43,326 nucleotides of DNA. Source: Saprospiraceae bacterium (GTDB taxonomy: Bacteria > Bacteroidota > Bacteroidia > Chitinophagales > Saprospiraceae). This document shows positions 1 to 9,190 of this stretch, in pieces. A program made the translations under genes and the position numbers. Where the stretch lies: NCBI GenBank assembly GCA_019187365.1, contig JABARE010000032.1:1-43326 (forward strand). The letters run 5' to 3'. The notes under the pieces were generated by a model. The model saw only the letters and a list, made by a program, of their open reading frames with translations, was not told the DNA's origin and did no database searches. Every line of letters begins with the position of its first letter. Position 1 is the stretch's first letter.

Positions 1-360
1 TCATCGAAGGGGCCGGGGCTTCTCGTCCTCTTCTTTGAAGAAATGTATGATGGGTATCTCTTTCGGGGAGGATCAATCCACCTTATTTTCCCCGGAAAGT
101 GTTCTCATGGATTGGGGGAAGTTCAGATAAAGGCTAATAGAGATAGAATTGAATTATTCTATTTGCCAAGGTATAGTCCCGAATTAAATCCTGACGAATA
201 CTTGAATCAAGACTTAAAAACCAATGCCGTTGGAAGAAAATCAGCGAAAAGTAAAGATGAGTTGAAGAATGATGTAATTTCCTTTCTAAAGAATACAAAG
301 TCAGATAAGGAAAAAGTAAAGCGGTATTTTAACGCGGAAAAAGTCCAATATGCATCTTAG
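1..360 (+). pseudogene. IS630-family transposase, C-terminal remnant
   Basis: The open frame from 43 to 360 (105 residues) encodes the end of a DDE transposase of the IS630/Tc1-mariner type. The diagnostic stretch is IELFYLPRYSPELNPDEYLN at about residues 36-55, which holds the last acidic part of the DDE site. The N-terminal two thirds of such a protein lies outside the window or is out of frame: the first 25 or so residues of this frame do not look like the family, so a frameshift near base 100 is likely. The DNA is visibly richer in A+T than the core genes that follow, in keeping with a mobile origin. No clear terminal inverted repeat was found in the 170 bases after the stop. It is probably a decayed insertion sequence, but the left side cannot be judged from here. 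Confidence 0.75.
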
Positions 361-536
361 GAATTGTGCACTTTTAATTGGTCAGAGTAATAGCACTCCT
401 TAACTGTCTTTTGGAAGGAGATCTAAGTCGATTCCTTAAACTAACAAACGTTAGTATAAGAATGCAGAGAGATCTTTTTCATTGCTTCCAGGATCCTTTT
501 CAACAAAGGATCTGGACTTCAGCGGTGCGCAAACGG
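361..536. other. A+T-rich spacer between convergent genes
   Basis: This stretch separates the end of the transposase remnant from the 3' end of dps, which is read on the opposite strand. The only structure seen is one copy of the dispersed palindrome at 440-455. No gene or RNA was recognised. Confidence 0.5.
440..455. repeat. Dispersed palindrome, copy a
   Basis: ACTAACAAACGTTAGT is an imperfect palindrome centred on AACGTT. It belongs to a family of seven related sites in this window and lies between the convergent ends of the transposase remnant and dps. Confidence 0.6.
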
Positions 537-1013
537 TCAGGATTTGAGGTAAGCTGAATACATCCAGACCATTTTCTCCTGGGCACGGATGTAATCGCTC
601 ATCAGGGCATTGGTGCCTTCATCTCCAAGATCTGCTGCATTGGAGAGGATCTCTCGCTGGAGTCCAATGACGTTGCGGAAAGCATTGAGAATTTCGCCCA
701 CGGCTTTTTTGCCATCGGAAACCTGAGCGCTTTCCGGCACCGTAGAGATCTTTTTATATTCGGAATAATTGTGTTGCGGAGTATGGCCCAGAGTGAGGAT
801 GCGTTCGGCCACTTCGTCAATTTTTACGAGCAGGTCCGTATAAAGTTCTTCGAATTTGAGGTGAAGTTCGAAAAATTTTTCGCCTTTGATGTTCCAGTGG
901 TAGCCTCGGGCATTCTGATAGAAAATGGAATAATTGGCAAGCAGTTCGTTGAGTTTTTGGGCCAGCGCCGCCGATTTATTGCTGTCGAGTCCGATTTCGT
1001 TCAATGCATTCAT
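537..1013 (-). CDS. dps: Dps family DNA-binding ferritin
   Basis: This is a Dps/bacterioferritin-like protein of 158 residues, the usual family length. Dps forms a 12-subunit shell that oxidises and stores iron with peroxide and protects DNA in starvation or oxidative stress. The inter-subunit ferroxidase ligands are in place: His39 (in GYHWNIKG), His51, Glu55, Asp66 and Glu70 match the family pattern H-x11-H-x3-D/E-x10-D-x3-E. The whole protein reads as a four-helix bundle and has no basic N-terminal tail, so DNA binding through that tail is not evident. The gene is transcribed alone, divided from nadD by 133 bases that hold nothing recognisable. Start: the ATG at 1013 gives a full-length family member. 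Confidence 0.95.
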   Translation of the reverse strand: MNALNEIGLDSNKSAALAQKLNELLANYSIFYQNARGYHWNIKGEKFFELHLKFEELYTDLLVKIDEVAERILTLGHTPQHNYSEYKKISTVPESAQVSDGKKAVGEILNAFRNVIGLQREILSNAADLGDEGTNALMSDYIRAQEKMVWMYSAYLKS

Positions 1014-1146
1014 ATTTGTTTAAATTGAGTTGACTGTTTTGATTTTCCAAAGATTCCTCATAGGTTTAACCACAAAGGGCAGACATTGGTTCAGTGTAAA
1101 ACGAGTTATGCAACCAGGGTTACAATGCGTGCAAAGGTAGAAACCG

Positions 1147-1725
1147 CTAGGTTCTGTACAGGGTAGTCTCTTCGAGGAAGGCAAATACTTTATCCGGAAT
1201 GAGGTAGCGCACGGAACGCCCCTGACGGATGCATTCGCGGATGTAGCTTGCGCTGATGTCCAACAAGGGAGCCTTGCACCAGCGAAATGCAGGATGTTCG
1301 ACAAAGGCTTCCGGGTCTTCGGATCCGGGCCGGCGATAAATGCAGAAGCGGTAGTTGTCCAGCAGAAATTCAGCATTTTTCCACTTGTTCAAGGTTGGCA
1401 GCGCGTCACTTCCGAGGATGAGAAAAAATTCGTGCTGGGGGTATTTCTCTTTGAGATGGGCGAGTGTATCGACTGTGTAGCTGGGTTGCGGCAGGTGAAA
1501 TTCCACCGGGCTGGCCCTGAGTCGCGGGTTGTCGTCAATGGCCAGGTGGACGAGGTGCAGGCGGTCGTAGTCTTTGGCCAGGCTCGCCTTATCCTTAAAA
1601 GGGTTGTGTGGGCTGACGACGAACCACACCTGGTCGACGCCTGCCAGTCCGGCAACGTGTTCTGCAATGATGAGGTGTCCGGTGTGCACCGGGTTGAAAG
1701 ACCCGAAGAACAAGCCGACCTTCAT
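1147..1725 (-). CDS. nadD: Nicotinate-nucleotide adenylyltransferase
   Basis: NadD transfers AMP from ATP to nicotinate mononucleotide in cytoplasmic NAD synthesis. The 192-residue protein starts with the nucleotidyltransferase motif GSFNPVHTGH (residues 8-17, of the form GxFxPxHxGH) and carries the C-terminal signature DISASYIRE, a variant of the family's ISxTxIR. The central LGSDALPTLNKWKN stretch is also typical. It begins five bases after the stop of dnaN on the same strand, so the two are probably co-transcribed. No oddities were seen. Confidence 0.96.
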   Translation of the reverse strand: MKVGLFFGSFNPVHTGHLIIAEHVAGLAGVDQVWFVVSPHNPFKDKASLAKDYDRLHLVHLAIDDNPRLRASPVEFHLPQPSYTVDTLAHLKEKYPQHEFFLILGSDALPTLNKWKNAEFLLDNYRFCIYRRPGSEDPEAFVEHPAFRWCKAPLLDISASYIRECIRQGRSVRYLIPDKVFAFLEETTLYRT

Positions 1726-1730
1726 GGGGA

Positions 1731-2846
1731 TCAGTAATTCGTCATCACCGGCATGATCAGCATCAATAGGGACTCTCCTGAATCCTGGTCGGGGGAAAAG
1801 AAGACACCCGGGCGGCTAGGCCCCGACAATTCGAGGCTAATGGAGTCGCCGTTCATGGCGGATAGCATCTCGATGAAATGCTTTCCGTTAAAACCTATGG
1901 TCATGGGCTCCCCCTGGTAGGTGCAGTTGAGTTGTTCAGTGGCCTCGTTCGACAGGTCGACATCCTGCGAGGAAATGGTGAGGCTCTTGTCTTGTATGTT
2001 AAAGACGACCTGATTGCTCGACTTGTTTGCGTATACGATGATGCGGCGCAGTGCCGACAACAGCTCGTAGCGGCTCACCTGGACGATGTATGGGTTATTG
2101 ACCGGGATGACGGCATTGTAATCGGGATATTTTGAATCGATGAGGCGAGTCGCCACCTCCGTATCGTCGAATAAAAAAAATGCCCGCTCGCGGCCATAGA
2201 GGATTTCACAGTCGCCACCTTTAGGAAGTATGGAACGCAAGGCCAGCATGGATTTTTTAGTGAGGATTATGGAGGCGCTGCTGTCTGCAGGCACGTTTAG
2301 CAGGCTGTATTTCACCAGCCGGTGCGCATCGGTGGCTGCAAAGGTGACCTGGTTAAACTCAATGTTCAGGCAGATGCCTTTCATAGCCGGGCGCATTTCG
2401 TCGTTGCTGGTAGCAAAAGCGGTGCATTCGATGGCATACTGGAGTTTGTCGTTGGGCAGCGCGATGCGCGCCTCCTTATCTGGCCTGGGCATTTCGGGAA
2501 AGTCGGCAGCCTTTTCTCCCACCAGCTTGTACACTCCTGACTGGGAGGTGAGCGTGATGCCGCAGGTCTCGTCAGAAATTTCCACGCTCAGCGGTTGCTC
2601 TGGCATGGCTTTGAGGGTTTCGAGCAAGGTCTTTCCGGGGATCGCGATTTCGCCTCCCTCACTGATGACCGCTTCCAGGCTCGTCGAGATCGTCAACTCC
2701 AGTGTCGAGGCGGTTATATGCAACTTTCCGTCCTGAGCGCGAAGCAGGAAGTCTTCGAGGATCGGGATCACTGGGTTCGACGCCAGGGCCTGGGCAGAGG
2801 TGTTCAGTTTTTCGAGAAAACTGCCGGAGGAAACGGTAAATTTCAT
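1731..2846 (-). CDS. dnaN: DNA polymerase III beta sliding clamp
   Basis: The beta clamp is a ring-shaped dimer that tethers DNA polymerase III to the template. The 371-residue length and the three repeated clamp folds (about residues 1-120, 128-245 and 248-371) fit the family, as do the N-terminal MKFTVSSGSFLEKL, the middle ATDAHRLV and the C-terminal LLMLIMPVM next to the hydrophobic client pocket. The gene is not next to dnaA here. It leads a probable two-gene unit with nadD and is divergent from the M16 gene, with 118 bases between the starts. Confidence 0.97.
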   Translation of the reverse strand: MKFTVSSGSFLEKLNTSAQALASNPVIPILEDFLLRAQDGKLHITASTLELTISTSLEAVISEGGEIAIPGKTLLETLKAMPEQPLSVEISDETCGITLTSQSGVYKLVGEKAADFPEMPRPDKEARIALPNDKLQYAIECTAFATSNDEMRPAMKGICLNIEFNQVTFAATDAHRLVKYSLLNVPADSSASIILTKKSMLALRSILPKGGDCEILYGRERAFFLFDDTEVATRLIDSKYPDYNAVIPVNNPYIVQVSRYELLSALRRIIVYANKSSNQVVFNIQDKSLTISSQDVDLSNEATEQLNCTYQGEPMTIGFNGKHFIEMLSAMNGDSISLELSGPSRPGVFFSPDQDSGESLLMLIMPVMTNY

Positions 2847-2922
2847 AGATGTTGGAGGTTTATGGTCGAATCGATGGGGTCCGAAAGCCTGCTAATGCAT
2901 AAGTTTACGCCCCAATGCGGCA

Positions 2923-2930
2923 CAAAAATA
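2923..2930 (-). promoter_or_regulatory. Possible -7 box for dnaN
   Basis: On the minus strand this reads TATTTTTG, a full match to the Bacteroidota -7 consensus TAnnTTTG, 76 bases before the dnaN start. No TTG box was seen at the expected distance upstream, so the call is weak. Confidence 0.3.
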
Positions 2931-2964
2931 CATCTTTCTGTGGGTTTGGCGTTTCATAGCCTGG

Positions 2965-4245
2965 ATGCTCAATACATTGCCATATAAACGGGTCGAAGAG
3001 GACTGGAGCCGGATGCATTTGCCGGCTTTTGAATCGCATAAATTTCCGAATGGCTGCCAGTTATATGCCATGCAGACCAACAAGCCGGGTCTTTGCTTTC
3101 TTGAATTGGTGTTTAGCAACGGCCGGTGGACAGAGACGACGAAACTCAGCGCCCGGTTGTCGGCCCAGCTCATCATGGAGGGAACCGATGGGGTCAAGGC
3201 CGATGTGGTGGCTGACTTCATCGACTTTCACGGTGCGCACCTTTCTGTGCAGGCCGACCTCGACTTCACCTTTATTTCGCTGAGTTGTCTGCAAAAGCAC
3301 TTTGGGGCTCTGACGGAGTTTCTTTGCAACCTGGCGCTGAGTCCGGCTTACCGGAAGGAAGATCTCGACCGCAACCGGAGTTTTCTGCACTCACAGTTAA
3401 AGCATCAGCTTTCAGAGCCTGATTATGTCTCCTACCGGGAATTTACATCGCTGATCTACGGGAGGGACACCGCTTACGGGTATAACACCACTCCGGAACT
3501 GCTCGACGCCCTTCGCGTTGAGGACCTGAGAAGCTATCACGATGCAAACTACTGCGGAAACTACCTGTCGGCTTTCTATTGCGGCGAAATGGACGAAAGA
3601 ACGGTAGAACGCCTGGAGCAGCAGCTCAACCGGTTTCCAGTGGGAGGAGCAGCCGAGCCAGCCTCCCCAAAAGAGCCATCGCCTTCTCCGGCTGCTGCCC
3701 GCACCCATCATCCCATGAAGCACAGCCGGCAAATCAGCCTGAAATTCGGACTTCGCACCTTTCAAAGGAAGCATCCGGACTTCTTTGGCACGTACATGCT
3801 CAATACAGTGCTGGGAGATTACTTTGGCTCACGCCTGATGAAGAACATCCGGGAGGATAAGGGCTTGACCTACGACATTCATTCAGCGCTGGATTGTCAG
3901 ATTCACGATGGTTGCTTTTACATCAGTGCGGAACTCAATCCAAGGCAACTGGAGCCTGCTCTCAAACTCATCCGAACCGAGCTCAGGCTGCTCCGGGAGG
4001 AACTCATACCGGAAGAGGAGCGGATTATGGTGAGAAATTACCTCTGCGGCAACATGCTCAGGCTACTCGACGGACCGTTTCAGACCGTATCGTTCCTAAA
4101 AACCCTGGTCAACGAGTACGGCTCCCCTGCCGCTTTTGACCAGCTCAAAACGGAGGTGCTAGATACGAGCCCGGAACGCCTTAGAGAACTTGCTGCCAAA
4201 TGGCTGGATCCGGAAAAAATGATCCTGGTCACTGCCGGAGCCTGA
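2965..4245 (+). CDS. M16 family peptidase homologue, zinc site lost
   Basis: This is a 426-residue pitrilysin/M16 protein with the two-domain layout of the family: N-terminal M16 domain about 25-165 and C-terminal M16_C domain about 172-415. The stretch near residue 280 (GDYFGSRLMKNIREDKGLTYDI) is the conserved R/Y-containing signature of M16 C-terminal domains. The zinc-binding HxxEH expected near residues 65-75 is absent: the corresponding region reads LSAQLIMEGT. In Bacteroidota such inactive subunits pair with an active M16 subunit, but no active partner lies in this window. It has no signal peptide, so it may be cytoplasmic. It is divergent from dnaN and is followed 117 bases later by mreB. 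The family call is firm; inactivity is inferred from the missing motif. Confidence 0.9.
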   Translation: MLNTLPYKRVEEDWSRMHLPAFESHKFPNGCQLYAMQTNKPGLCFLELVFSNGRWTETTKLSARLSAQLIMEGTDGVKADVVADFIDFHGAHLSVQADLDFTFISLSCLQKHFGALTEFLCNLALSPAYRKEDLDRNRSFLHSQLKHQLSEPDYVSYREFTSLIYGRDTAYGYNTTPELLDALRVEDLRSYHDANYCGNYLSAFYCGEMDERTVERLEQQLNRFPVGGAAEPASPKEPSPSPAAARTHHPMKHSRQISLKFGLRTFQRKHPDFFGTYMLNTVLGDYFGSRLMKNIREDKGLTYDIHSALDCQIHDGCFYISAELNPRQLEPALKLIRTELRLLREELIPEEERIMVRNYLCGNMLRLLDGPFQTVSFLKTLVNEYGSPAAFDQLKTEVLDTSPERLRELAAKWLDPEKMILVTAGA

Positions 4246-4261
4246 TCCACAATTTTTTTCA

Positions 4262-4269
4262 TACTTTTG
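4262..4269 (+). promoter_or_regulatory. Possible -7 box for the mreB operon
   Basis: TACTTTTG matches the Bacteroidota consensus TAnnTTTG and lies 93 bases before the mreB start, in the gap after the M16 gene. A good TTG box about 19 bases upstream is missing. Confidence 0.35.
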
Positions 4270-4362
4270 CAATCCCTTCCCGCCACTGTTATCCGGAGTC
4301 ACAACGCATTGTTTTTGAACGTACAACCAACGGGTTAAATCAGTATATAACGAGTAACATCT

Positions 4363-5394
4363 ATGAAGTTCTTCAACCTATTTATACAGGAACTTGCAGT
4401 GGACCTGGGCACGGCAAACACCCTGATCATTCAGGATGGGCAGGTCGTAGTCGACGAACCTTCCATTGTAGCCGTCGACAAAAAGACGGGGGAGGTGATC
4501 GCGGTGGGCAACCGGGCGATGCAAATGCACGAAAAGACTCACAAAAACATCGAGACCATACGCCCGCTCAAGGATGGGGTCATTGCCGATTTTCAGACCG
4601 CGGAGGCCATGATCCAGGGGCTGATCAGCATGATCGGCAACAAACGCCGCTTTTTTACCCACCTGCGCATGGTGATCTGCATCCCTTCGGGCATTACGGA
4701 GGTTGAAAAACGTGCCGTATTCGATTCGGCTGACCACGTCGACTCCAAAGAAACCTACCTGATCCACGAGCCCATGGCGGCTGCACTGGGGATCGGCCTC
4801 GACGTGGAGGAACCCGTGGGCAATATGGTCATCGACATCGGCGGTGGCACTACGGAAATTGCCGTTATCGCCTTGTCAGGAATCGTTTGCGACCAGTCCA
4901 TACGCGTTGCCGGAGACGAGTTTACCAACGACATCATCGACTATATGCGCCGCGAACACAACATGCTGGTTGGTGAGCGCACGGCCGAGCAGATGAAAAT
5001 CCACATCGGGTCGGCGCTGAAAAAGCTCGACAATCCGCCGGATCCATACGCCATCAATGGTCGCGACCTGATGACAGGCATTCCTCGTCAAATCGTCGTT
5101 CGCTACGAGGAAACCGCCGAAGCCCTTGATAAATCCATTATGAAAATCGAGGAGGCTGTACTCAAGGCGCTCGAATTGACTCCGCCTGAGCTGAGTGCCG
5201 ACATATACCGCACCGGGCTTTATCTCACCGGAGGCGGTGCACTGCTCAAAGGACTCGACAAACGCCTTTCTGCCAAAACCAAACTGCCGGTCATTGTTGC
5301 CGATGATCCCTTGCGCGCAGTGGTGCGCGGTACGGGTCTCGCACTAAAAAATACGGACCGTTTTTCGTTCCTGATGGATCGCAAAAGCATCTGA
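4363..5394 (+). CDS. mreB: Rod shape-determining protein MreB
   Basis: MreB is the bacterial actin that organises lateral cell-wall synthesis along the inner membrane. The 343-residue protein has the actin/Hsp70 ATPase motifs: phosphate 1 DLGTANTLI at residue 14 onward, phosphate 2 DIGGGTTE at 158-165, and the adenosine motif LTGGGALLKGLD near residue 290. The N-terminal MKFFNLFIQ may act as a membrane-binding helix. It opens a cluster with mreC 51 bases downstream and then mreD and mrdA, the usual elongasome order. Confidence 0.97.
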   Translation: MKFFNLFIQELAVDLGTANTLIIQDGQVVVDEPSIVAVDKKTGEVIAVGNRAMQMHEKTHKNIETIRPLKDGVIADFQTAEAMIQGLISMIGNKRRFFTHLRMVICIPSGITEVEKRAVFDSADHVDSKETYLIHEPMAAALGIGLDVEEPVGNMVIDIGGGTTEIAVIALSGIVCDQSIRVAGDEFTNDIIDYMRREHNMLVGERTAEQMKIHIGSALKKLDNPPDPYAINGRDLMTGIPRQIVVRYEETAEALDKSIMKIEEAVLKALELTPPELSADIYRTGLYLTGGGALLKGLDKRLSAKTKLPVIVADDPLRAVVRGTGLALKNTDRFSFLMDRKSI

Positions 5395-5445
5395 TGCCCT
5401 GTGGGAAGGCCCTTGCGCATAGATAGGTAAAATTCAGAAAAGCAG

Positions 5446-6279
5446 ATGTGGAAGTTCGCCCGCGTCATCGTTCAGCATGGTTCCCTCGTACTCTTTGTTC
5501 TGTTGCAATCGCTATGCCTGATCTGGGTGGTCAAATACAATCAGCCACAACAGAAAATATATCTCTATTCCTACCAACTGATGGCGAGTTCACTGCAATC
5601 AAAAGTTCAGCACAGTCTCGAATACATATCTCTTCGAAAAAAGAACGACAGCCTCGCAAAGGAAAACGCACGGTTGCTTGAAAAACTCGTAAATTCGGCG
5701 GAAGGCGAAAAAAAAAAGATGGACAGCTTTCACCTGCCCGCATTGCCAGGGCCGTACAAAGTATTGTCTGCACGGGTCATCAACAATTCGCTCGATCGCC
5801 GCAACAACATGATCACACTTGATCGGGGTGGTCGCGACGGCATTGCCCCCGGAATGGGTGTGGTGACCGCTGCGGGTATTGTGGGCATCGTTACCGATAC
5901 CAGCCAGCGCTATAGTCTCGTCATGTCTTTGTTGCACAGCAACACGGCAATCAGTGCGCGACTCAACCGCAGCGGGTTTTTTGGTCCGCTTGTTTGGGAA
6001 GGACACGATCCAGCCATCATGCGCCTGAAGGCCATCCAAAAATATGCGGATGTGCGCATGGGGGATACCGTCGTTACGAGCGGGTACTCCGTTGTATTTC
6101 CAAAGGACCTCGCAATTGGCACCGTATCCATGCACCGTGTAAGCCCGGGCTCGTTTACGTACGACATTGACGTCCGGCTCAGCCAGCCCATGACCAAACT
6201 CGACCAGGTTTACGTGATCATCAACGAACAAAAAGAAGAAAAACTGGAACTGGAAAGAAAATTCTCCCGTTATGAGTAA
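5446..6279 (+). CDS. mreC: Rod shape-determining protein MreC
   Basis: MreC is a bitopic membrane protein that links MreB to the periplasmic wall enzymes and activates PBP2. The 277 residues show one membrane segment near residues 12-28 (VLFVLLQSLCLIWVV), a charged coiled-coil stretch about 50-90, and the double beta-barrel periplasmic domain about 100-260, including DRGGRDGIAPGMGVVTAAGI, a family hallmark. The end overlaps the start of mreD by eight bases, which points to coupled translation. Confidence 0.95.
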   Translation: MWKFARVIVQHGSLVLFVLLQSLCLIWVVKYNQPQQKIYLYSYQLMASSLQSKVQHSLEYISLRKKNDSLAKENARLLEKLVNSAEGEKKKMDSFHLPALPGPYKVLSARVINNSLDRRNNMITLDRGGRDGIAPGMGVVTAAGIVGIVTDTSQRYSLVMSLLHSNTAISARLNRSGFFGPLVWEGHDPAIMRLKAIQKYADVRMGDTVVTSGYSVVFPKDLAIGTVSMHRVSPGSFTYDIDVRLSQPMTKLDQVYVIINEQKEEKLELERKFSRYE

Positions 6280-6793
6280 GCAGTGGCTGGGGTTGGTCGT
6301 CCGGACGGTGCTATACCTTCTGATGCAAGTCATCGTTCTCAAGGAAATTCGCCTTGGTACGGGTGAAATTCCAGGGGTGGCCATTCTCGTCTATCCGGTT
6401 ATCTTGCTCACACTCCCTTTGCAGATCCCGCAATTCTTCATCCTGCTGCTCTCTTTTTTTATTGGAAGCCTGGTCGATTTGTTTTACCTCTCCCCGGGCG
6501 TTCATGCGGGAGCCTGCCTTTGGATGATGCTGTTCCGGCCACTGGCTCTTCGCCTGCTGGAACCCAAAAACGGATATCCCACCGACGCTTCACCAACCAT
6601 CAGCGACCTGGGTGTTGTCTGGTTCTCACAATATGCAGGAATGCTATTGGCCATCTTTTTTCTCTGCTACTTTGTACTAAAAGTTTTTACTTTCGTGTAC
6701 ATCGATCAAATCCTGATCGGTGCAATGCTGAGCCTTTTTGTTTCAGGGATCATCATCTTTCTGCTCCAGTTGTTTTTTAGCTTCAGATCCTAA
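6272..6793 (+). CDS. mreD: Rod shape-determining protein MreD
   Basis: This 173-residue, very hydrophobic protein has about five membrane segments. Its length, membrane pattern and place between mreC and mrdA identify it as MreD, an inner-membrane part of the rod complex. Sequence signatures in this family are weak, so position carries much of the call. The start lies inside the end of mreC. Confidence 0.88.
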   Translation: MSKQWLGLVVRTVLYLLMQVIVLKEIRLGTGEIPGVAILVYPVILLTLPLQIPQFFILLLSFFIGSLVDLFYLSPGVHAGACLWMMLFRPLALRLLEPKNGYPTDASPTISDLGVVWFSQYAGMLLAIFFLCYFVLKVFTFVYIDQILIGAMLSLFVSGIIIFLLQLFFSFRS

Positions 6794-6801
6794 ACCGGAA
6801 T

Positions 6802-8655
6802 ATGCTTCGCGACAGGTACATATTGCGCTATCAGCTCATCCGGGGCATGGTCATCCTTGCAGCGGCGATGCTCGTCATTGCCCTCGCCAAAGTGCAATTA
6901 TTCAATCCTAAATACTCAACGAGGGCAAGTTCCATCACACTCAATCAAAATTTTATTTACCCGTCCCGTGGACTGCTTTACGACCGGAACGGCAAGTTGC
7001 TGGTGATCAATTACCCAACGTACGATCTGTATGTGACGTTCCATGCGGTGTCTCCGGAAATGGATACCTCTCTTTTTTGCAGTCTGCTGCACATTGACCG
7101 CGAACGCTTTGGAAATGCAATGCAGAAAGACTGGAAATCCGGCAAATACAGCAAGTCCGTCCCCTTCATTTTTATGAAGAGCATTCCACCCGATGTATTC
7201 CTGCCGTTTGCTGAAAACCTGTTTCGCTTTCCAGGATTCAGCAGCGAGTTGCGTTCCATCCGGGGTTATCCGGAACCATTTGGCGCCAATTTTTTGGGAT
7301 ACATCAGCGAAGTGACAGCGGAAGAGATACAGCAGTCTGAAGGCGCATACCGTCCGGGAGATTACATCGGGTGTGCAGGGCTCGAAAAATACTACGAACA
7401 GGAAATGCGCGGCGTCAACGGGGTGGAGTTTGTACTCAAAGACAACCTCGGACGCAACGTGGGCCCATACGAGAACGGCCGCCTGGATCGGAAGGCCATT
7501 TCCGGAAAGGACATCCAGCTTGGAATAGACCTCGAACTGCAACGGTATGGCGACAGCCTCATGCAAAACAAGGTAGGTGCCGTCGTTGCCATAGAACCCG
7601 CTACCGGGGAAATACTTTGCCAGGTCACAGCACCGACATTTGATCCCAACCTCATGTCCGTTCACAACAACAGAGGATATGCCTATGCCTACCTGCTGCA
7701 GGATTCACTGAAACCGCTTTTCGACCGCTCATCCAATGCGAAATATCCGCCTGGTTCTATTTTCAAACCCGTTTTAGCCTTGGTCGCCCTGCAGGAAGGG
7801 GAGCTCTTCGAAAATACGTCGCATCCCTGCTCTGGCGCATACTATTATAAAAACATCCGTTTTGGTTGTCACAATCACCCGTCTCCGGGAAAACTGTCGG
7901 TGGCATTGCAGCATTCCTGCAACGCCTATTTCATCCAAGTCTTCCGCGACCTCATCGAGAAGGAAGGATTTTCAAAGCCCGCCACCGGGCTGGACTTGCT
8001 TGGCAAATACCTGGTCGCTTTCGGACTGGGCCGGCCGCTCTACAGCGACGTAGTGACTGAGTCCCGCGGATTTATCCCCACCTCAGAATTCTATACCCGG
8101 CTTTACAAAACCGACCAGTGGAGATCGACGTATTTTGCCTCCGTGGGGATCGGACAGGGCGAACTGGAAATGACTACTTTGCAAATGGCCAACCTGGCTG
8201 CAACCATCGCAAACCGCGGCCATTACTACATACCGCACCTTGCCCGGGCTTTTGACGGGGATGGTTCGGCAATCCCAGACCGCTTTCGCAAGAAAAATGA
8301 GATCGCCATCGACCGGAAGCATTTTGAGGCGGTGATCGAGGGCATGGAACTTGCGGTTCGCGCAGGAACGGCATACAATGCTTACCTTCCCGAAGTGGCC
8401 ATTTGCGGAAAGACGGGAACTTCGCAAAACCCCCACGGCGAAGACCATTCCGTATTCTTTGCCTTTGCCCCCAAAGTAAATCCACAAATTGCCATTGCAG
8501 TTTACGTAGAAAATGCCGGATGGGGAGGGGAGGTTGCCGCCCCCATTGCTTCACTGATGATCGAGAAACACCTGCGTGGGAAAGTAATTCGTCGCGATCT
8601 GCACAAACGCATGATCGAAAAGGATCTTATCGGAGTCAAGAAAAACAAAACATGA
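6802..8655 (+). CDS. mrdA: Penicillin-binding protein 2, peptidoglycan transpeptidase
   Basis: PBP2 is the class B transpeptidase of the elongasome and works with RodA. The 617-residue protein has one N-terminal membrane segment (about 12-30), a dimerisation/pedestal domain about 50-225 and the transpeptidase domain. The three active-site motifs are present: SIFK (nucleophile Ser319, Lys322), SCN (372-374) and KTG (537-539). The segment YPSRGLLYDRNGKLL near residue 50 is typical of class B enzymes. It begins eight bases after mreD and ends in a four-base ATGA overlap with folA. The usual next gene, rodA, is not here. Confidence 0.96.
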   Translation: MLRDRYILRYQLIRGMVILAAAMLVIALAKVQLFNPKYSTRASSITLNQNFIYPSRGLLYDRNGKLLVINYPTYDLYVTFHAVSPEMDTSLFCSLLHIDRERFGNAMQKDWKSGKYSKSVPFIFMKSIPPDVFLPFAENLFRFPGFSSELRSIRGYPEPFGANFLGYISEVTAEEIQQSEGAYRPGDYIGCAGLEKYYEQEMRGVNGVEFVLKDNLGRNVGPYENGRLDRKAISGKDIQLGIDLELQRYGDSLMQNKVGAVVAIEPATGEILCQVTAPTFDPNLMSVHNNRGYAYAYLLQDSLKPLFDRSSNAKYPPGSIFKPVLALVALQEGELFENTSHPCSGAYYYKNIRFGCHNHPSPGKLSVALQHSCNAYFIQVFRDLIEKEGFSKPATGLDLLGKYLVAFGLGRPLYSDVVTESRGFIPTSEFYTRLYKTDQWRSTYFASVGIGQGELEMTTLQMANLAATIANRGHYYIPHLARAFDGDGSAIPDRFRKKNEIAIDRKHFEAVIEGMELAVRAGTAYNAYLPEVAICGKTGTSQNPHGEDHSVFFAFAPKVNPQIAIAVYVENAGWGGEVAAPIASLMIEKHLRGKVIRRDLHKRMIEKDLIGVKKNKT

Positions 8656-9158
8656 CCATCTCCTGTATCGTTGCCATGAACGATGGGGGCTGCATTGGCC
8701 TGAACAACGCACTTCCATGGCATCTTCCTGCCGACCTGATGTTTTTCAAAAAACATACCATGGGTCATCACCTCCTCATGGGCCGCAAATGTTTCGACAG
8801 CATCGGCCGCGCCCTCCCGGGAAGGACCAACATCATCGTTACGAGAAATCCGGAATTCGCCATAAGCGACTGTCTGATTGTCGGCTCAATTGGCGAAGGC
8901 ATTCTGCGTGCACGCGAGCGGGGGGAGCAGGAACTTTTTATCATCGGCGGTGGACAGATCTACAATCAGTCAAAAGCCCTGTGGAATAAATTGTACCTCA
9001 CTTTGGTGGGATATCATGGCCCATGCGATACATATTTTCCGGAACTTTCCCTCGACCGCTGGACACTCGATTCCCGGGAGGATCGCGAACCCGATGGAAA
9101 GAACCCTCTACCACATTCTTTCCGGATTTATTCAAAAAAAACCGCACACCCCGGCTGA
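8652..9158 (+). CDS. folA: Dihydrofolate reductase
   Basis: DHFR reduces dihydrofolate to tetrahydrofolate with NADPH in the cytoplasm. The 168-residue protein shows the family landmarks in order: CIVAMNDGGCIG (residues 5-16), LPWHLPADLMFFK with the catalytic acidic residue Asp28, MGRKCFDSIGRALPGR (NADPH site), and IIGGGQIYNQS near residue 98. The frame is open much further upstream, but the ATG at 8652 gives the correct length and overlaps the mrdA stop by four bases, so it is the start chosen. Being joined to the mre/mrd cluster suggests co-expression rather than a shared pathway. Confidence 0.95.
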   Translation: MTISCIVAMNDGGCIGLNNALPWHLPADLMFFKKHTMGHHLLMGRKCFDSIGRALPGRTNIIVTRNPEFAISDCLIVGSIGEGILRARERGEQELFIIGGGQIYNQSKALWNKLYLTLVGYHGPCDTYFPELSLDRWTLDSREDREPDGKNPLPHSFRIYSKKTAHPG

Positions 9159-9190
9159 TTCGGGCATCCGGACAGGTCCGATGACTCCCT

